DNA from: Verrucomicrobiota bacterium | GTDB lineage: Bacteria > Verrucomicrobiota > Verrucomicrobiae > Limisphaerales > UBA11358 | Assembly (NCBI GenBank): GCA_014860005.1 | Contig: JACZKP010000008.1 | Location: 1-25,462 of the forward strand | Direction: 5' to 3' | Length of the DNA stretch: 25,462 nt | Shown here: positions 22,974 through 25,462 of the stretch, in pieces | How the letters are laid out: each line of letters starts with the position of its first letter | How positions within the stretch are numbered: the first letter of the stretch is position 1 | Notes under the pieces: generated by a model | The model's database searches: none | What the model was told of the DNA's origin: nothing | What the model saw: the letters and a program-made list of their open reading frames with translations, nothing else | Made by a program: the position numbers and the translations under genes

Positions 22974-25462
22974 TTATTCATCGGCGCCCAGGTCCGGCGC
23001 GGTTCCCGCCGGCCGCGCATTGAGCGTGAAGTTGTCCAGGTAGTACGACGTCACCGCGTTCGCGTCGCTAATGAAGCCGGCCCATGTCAGCGTCTTGAAC
23101 GCCGGATTCGCATTCGCGAGGTTCTTGAAGACCCGCGGCGGCTGGCCGGGGACCGTCACCGTCAGCGACCATGTGCCCGTTGAATCGGGGCCGACACCGG
23201 ACGCGATCTCGAACCGGACCCACTGGTTCTCGGGCAGCTCCATCGTCGTTCCGCCGATCAGGCGGAGCCTGGCCTCCCGGATGTTGAAGCGGGGCCCTGT
23301 GCCTCCACCCCCGCGCCACTCGTAGGCAATCACTGAGGCCTTCTCGACGCGGAGGTCGAAGCTGTTCGACACGACGCCCTTTGCGTACTCGGTCGAATAG
23401 ACGAGAAGGGGCAGCCAGGTTTGCGGGAGGTCCGGCGCGTCGGTGATCTTGACGCTGCGTTTCCCGGCGGCAGCGGTCTCCTCCGTGACGAGGATCGAGT
23501 CGCCCTTTCTCCCGAGGCTGATATTAAAGCCGCGGGGCGGCCTGCCGGGCTCGTCGCGCTCGAAGGTGAGGTTGGCGGCAACGGGCGGCAGCTCGGGCGG
23601 GAGTTCGAGCTGCGGATAGGTTACGTCCCTCGCTTTCGCGATCCAGGCGGCGTCGCCATAGACGCCAGCCTTCGACCAGTCGAACGGCTTGAAGCCGAGC
23701 GCAAGCGCGGGGGAACCGGGTTTGAGGCGGAAATCGCCGCCCGCGACATCAACGAAGAGGGGGTCGGCGACGATCGAGCCGTCCTCGCGGCCGAGCTTCT
23801 GCCACTCGGCCAGGGATTTCCCCATGAACTCGATGGGCGTGCCGACGCTGTTAAACCAGCAGTTGCTGCCGCTCACCGTCTTTGCGTTGCCCCAGGCGCC
23901 AGACAGGGCCGGGCCCGTCTTCCACACGATGATGTTGCGCTCGAAACTGATGGACTGGTGCGGTTCGGCGCGGGTGATGGCGATCTGGCGCTCCTTGCTG
24001 TCCATCAGGATGTTGTTGCGGATGATGTTCTCCTTGCCGTAGTGCTGGTGGAAGCTGCCGTCCTTGGTGTTGTAAACGAGGTTGTTCTCGAAGAGGATGC
24101 CGGTGCTGCCTTCGTCGGTGTACATCCCCCAGCCGCCGTAGGAGTAGGAGTGGATGTCGTGGAAGACGTTGCCGGAGACGACCGTTCCCTCGGACGGCCC
24201 GAGCGTGTAGATGCCGCCCATGTCGCTGAGAAGGCCCCAGCCGAGGTGGTGGACGCGGTTGTTCGCGAAAAGGTTGCGCTGGCTGGCGCTCTCGCCGTAG
24301 CCCCAGCGCCAGCCAGCGGAGATGCCGCTGTAGAACAGGTCCGCGATCTCGTTGTGGGTGACCCGGTTGTCGCCGCTCTGGCCCACCCACACGCCGACGG
24401 CGCAGGGGAAGATGTGGCCACCGTGCCGGATGATGTTGTTGTCGACGACGTTCCGGGCCGTCGCCTCCGCCGGCGTCTTCGGCAAGTTCATCTCGCCGAT
24501 GCGGACGCCGCCGGCGCCGAAGTCGAAGAGGTGGCAGCGGCGGACGACGCAGTCCGTGCAGCCCTTGCGCAGCCAGAGGGCGTACGTCCCGATGTGGCCG
24601 ATCTCGCAGTCCTCGAACGTCACGTGCCGGGCTCCGTCAACTTGGACGACCGCGTCGATGGGCGCGGCGGCCTGGGCGGGCTCGAAGCCGCCGGGTGGCG
24701 TCAGCCACTGCGCGTGATGGAACGTCAGCCCCTCGAAGGTCACGTGCTCGACGAACTTTCCACCCGCCGGGTCGCCCTGGATCACGAGGAGCTTGTCGGC
24801 GACGGGCGCGACGACCTCCGCCTTCGCCATGTCCTCCCCGGGCCGCGGCTTGTAATAGAGGGAGCCGTCGCGGGCGAGGAACCACTCGCCGGGGGCATCC
24901 AAGGCGCCCAGGAAGTTCTCGAAGACCAGCGTCGAGTAGCGGCGCATCGGGTTCCAGTGCTTCATTTTCGCCCCGCTCGTCACGACCGCGTGCTCCGCGG
25001 CGTCGAGCCGGTCGATGAACCGCCGCGTGACGTCCCAGTTGTGGTAGGCGACCAGGTTCACGTCCTTGAGCTCGTCGGGCGCGAGTTGCGCGACCGCGGC
25101 GAAATCCTCGGGACTCAGGTAAACGGTCTGCTCCGCCTGCTTCCCGGAGCCGGGCGCGGCGGGGGCCTCCACGACGTCCAGGACGTGAAACCAGAACCGG
25201 TTCGGCGTGCGCGCGCGGACGGCGCGGCGGCCGTTGACGAAGAGTTGCTCGAAGTACCATGTCCCGGCGGCGACGTCGGGGACCTTCGCCACCCAGAGCC
25301 CGTCCTTCGCGGGCCGGAACCCCGTGATGGTGCGCCCGCCGCTGAAGACGGGCCTCGCGCCGGGGGCGGCCTCGTAACGGACCTGCGCCTCGGCCGTCCC
25401 GCCGTCCTCGGGCGAGAGGACGAGCGGGCCGGTCACGGCGTAGCGCCCGGCGGCGACGACGA
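22974..25462 (-). CDS. right-handed beta-helix protein (5' partial)
   Basis: At least 828 residues; the frame is open to the window edge, so GTG 25436 is not the true start and the signal peptide is outside. The visible N-terminus ([38 protein letters not shown]) is the usual opening of large polysaccharide-lyase-like beta-helix proteins. Residues ~235-560 are parallel beta-helix coils rich in N-x-[IV] turns: [64 protein letters not shown]. Residues ~625-810 are a C-terminal jelly-roll-like sandwich ([37 protein letters not shown]). Pectin-active lyases and hydrolases use this fold, but no catalytic set is identifiable by eye. The DNA is GC-rich and its codon use looks unlike that of the two genes downstream. 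Confidence 0.85.
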   Translation of the reverse strand, partial: VVAAGRYAVTGPLVLSPEDGGTAEAQVRYEAAPGARPVFSGGRTITGFRPAKDGLWVAKVPDVAAGTWYFEQLFVNGRRAVRARTPNRFWFHVLDVVEAPAAPGSGKQAEQTVYLSPEDFAAVAQLAPDELKDVNLVAYHNWDVTRRFIDRLDAAEHAVVTSGAKMKHWNPMRRYSTLVFENFLGALDAPGEWFLARDGSLYYKPRPGEDMAKAEVVAPVADKLLVIQGDPAGGKFVEHVTFEGLTFHHAQWLTPPGGFEPAQAAAPIDAVVQVDGARHVTFEDCEIGHIGTYALWLRKGCTDCVVRRCHLFDFGAGGVRIGEMNLPKTPAEATARNVVDNNIIRHGGHIFPCAVGVWVGQSGDNRVTHNEIADLFYSGISAGWRWGYGESASQRNLFANNRVHHLGWGLLSDMGGIYTLGPSEGTVVSGNVFHDIHSYSYGGWGMYTDEGSTGILFENNLVYNTKDGSFHQHYGKENIIRNNILMDSKERQIAITRAEPHQSISFERNIIVWKTGPALSGAWGNAKTVSGSNCWFNSVGTPIEFMGKSLAEWQKLGREDGSIVADPLFVDVAGGDFRLKPGSPALALGFKPFDWSKAGVYGDAAWIAKARDVTYPQLELPPELPPVAANLTFERDEPGRPPRGFNISLGRKGDSILVTEETAAAGKRSVKITDAPDLPQTWLPLLVYSTEYAKGVVSNSFDLRVEKASVIAYEWRGGGGTGPRFNIREARLRLIGGTTMELPENQWVRFEIASGVGPDSTGTWSLTVTVPGQPPRVFKNLANANPAFKTLTWAGFISDANAVTSYYLDNFTLNARPAGTAPDLGADE

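Noticed and set aside
1..25462. CRISPR arrays, insertion sequences, tRNA or rRNA genes, prophage genes
   Set aside because: No regularly spaced repeats, transposase-like frames, terminal inverted repeats or RNA-gene signatures were seen on either strand. The only repeats are paralogous coding segments.

Overview
This window looks like a chromosomal carbohydrate-utilisation region from a PVC-group bacterium, most likely Verrucomicrobiota (Limisphaerales/Pedosphaera type), with Planctomycetota as the alternative. The reasons are the moderate-to-high GC, the scarcity of Shine-Dalgarno sites, the Tat-exported Gfo/Idh/MocA oxidoreductase, and the dense set of secreted proteins carrying DUF4038, DUF5060, DUF4832, Sde182/DUF1593-type and PKD domains. 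The taxon is inferred from gene content only.

Layout. The left edge (2-571, + strand) holds the 3' part of a PAS-AraC/XylS transcriptional regulator. A 449-base convergent gap follows (572-1020); it contains a TATAAT-like element, a small palindrome and an orphan signal-peptide-like ORF. From 1021 to the right edge every credible gene is on the minus strand, mostly with short gaps or overlaps, as in one long operon or a few sub-operons. In transcription order (right to left) they are: a partial right-handed beta-helix protein; three paralogous exported nucleoside-hydrolase-like (NH-like) proteins with PKD domains (two also carry a discoidin-like N-terminal domain); three DUF4038/GH140-like glycoside hydrolases in a row; a very large fusion of an Sde182/DUF1593 NH-like domain, a CBM4/9-like module and a PL11 rhamnogalacturonan lyase; an unrecognised 604-residue exported protein; a Tat-signal ORF that stops almost at once; an unrecognised exported beta-rich protein; a Tat-exported Gfo/Idh/MocA oxidoreductase; and a second fusion, NH-like plus DUF4832.

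How it may work together. PL11 (rhamnogalacturonan backbone cleavage) beside GH140-like enzymes (the founding member releases apiose from rhamnogalacturonan II) suggests pectin or a pectin-like polymer as substrate. Nearly all products carry export signals. No transporter, SusC/D pair, sulfatase, sugar kinase or isomerase is visible. The most unusual aspect is five NH-fold domains in about 22 kb, in three architectures and two of them fused to glycan-active modules. NH folds bind a furanose with a Ca2+-Asp cluster, so I suggest, as inference only, that they are furanoside-acting or furanoside-binding glycan proteins and not nucleoside salvage enzymes.

The three tandem NH-PKD genes are duplicates that still share DNA-level identity in patches, yet differ in base composition and in active-site spacing. 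Two genes show possible decay: the NH-DUF4832 gene has an in-frame signal peptide with no canonical start codon, and the Tat-signal ORF has lost any mature domain.
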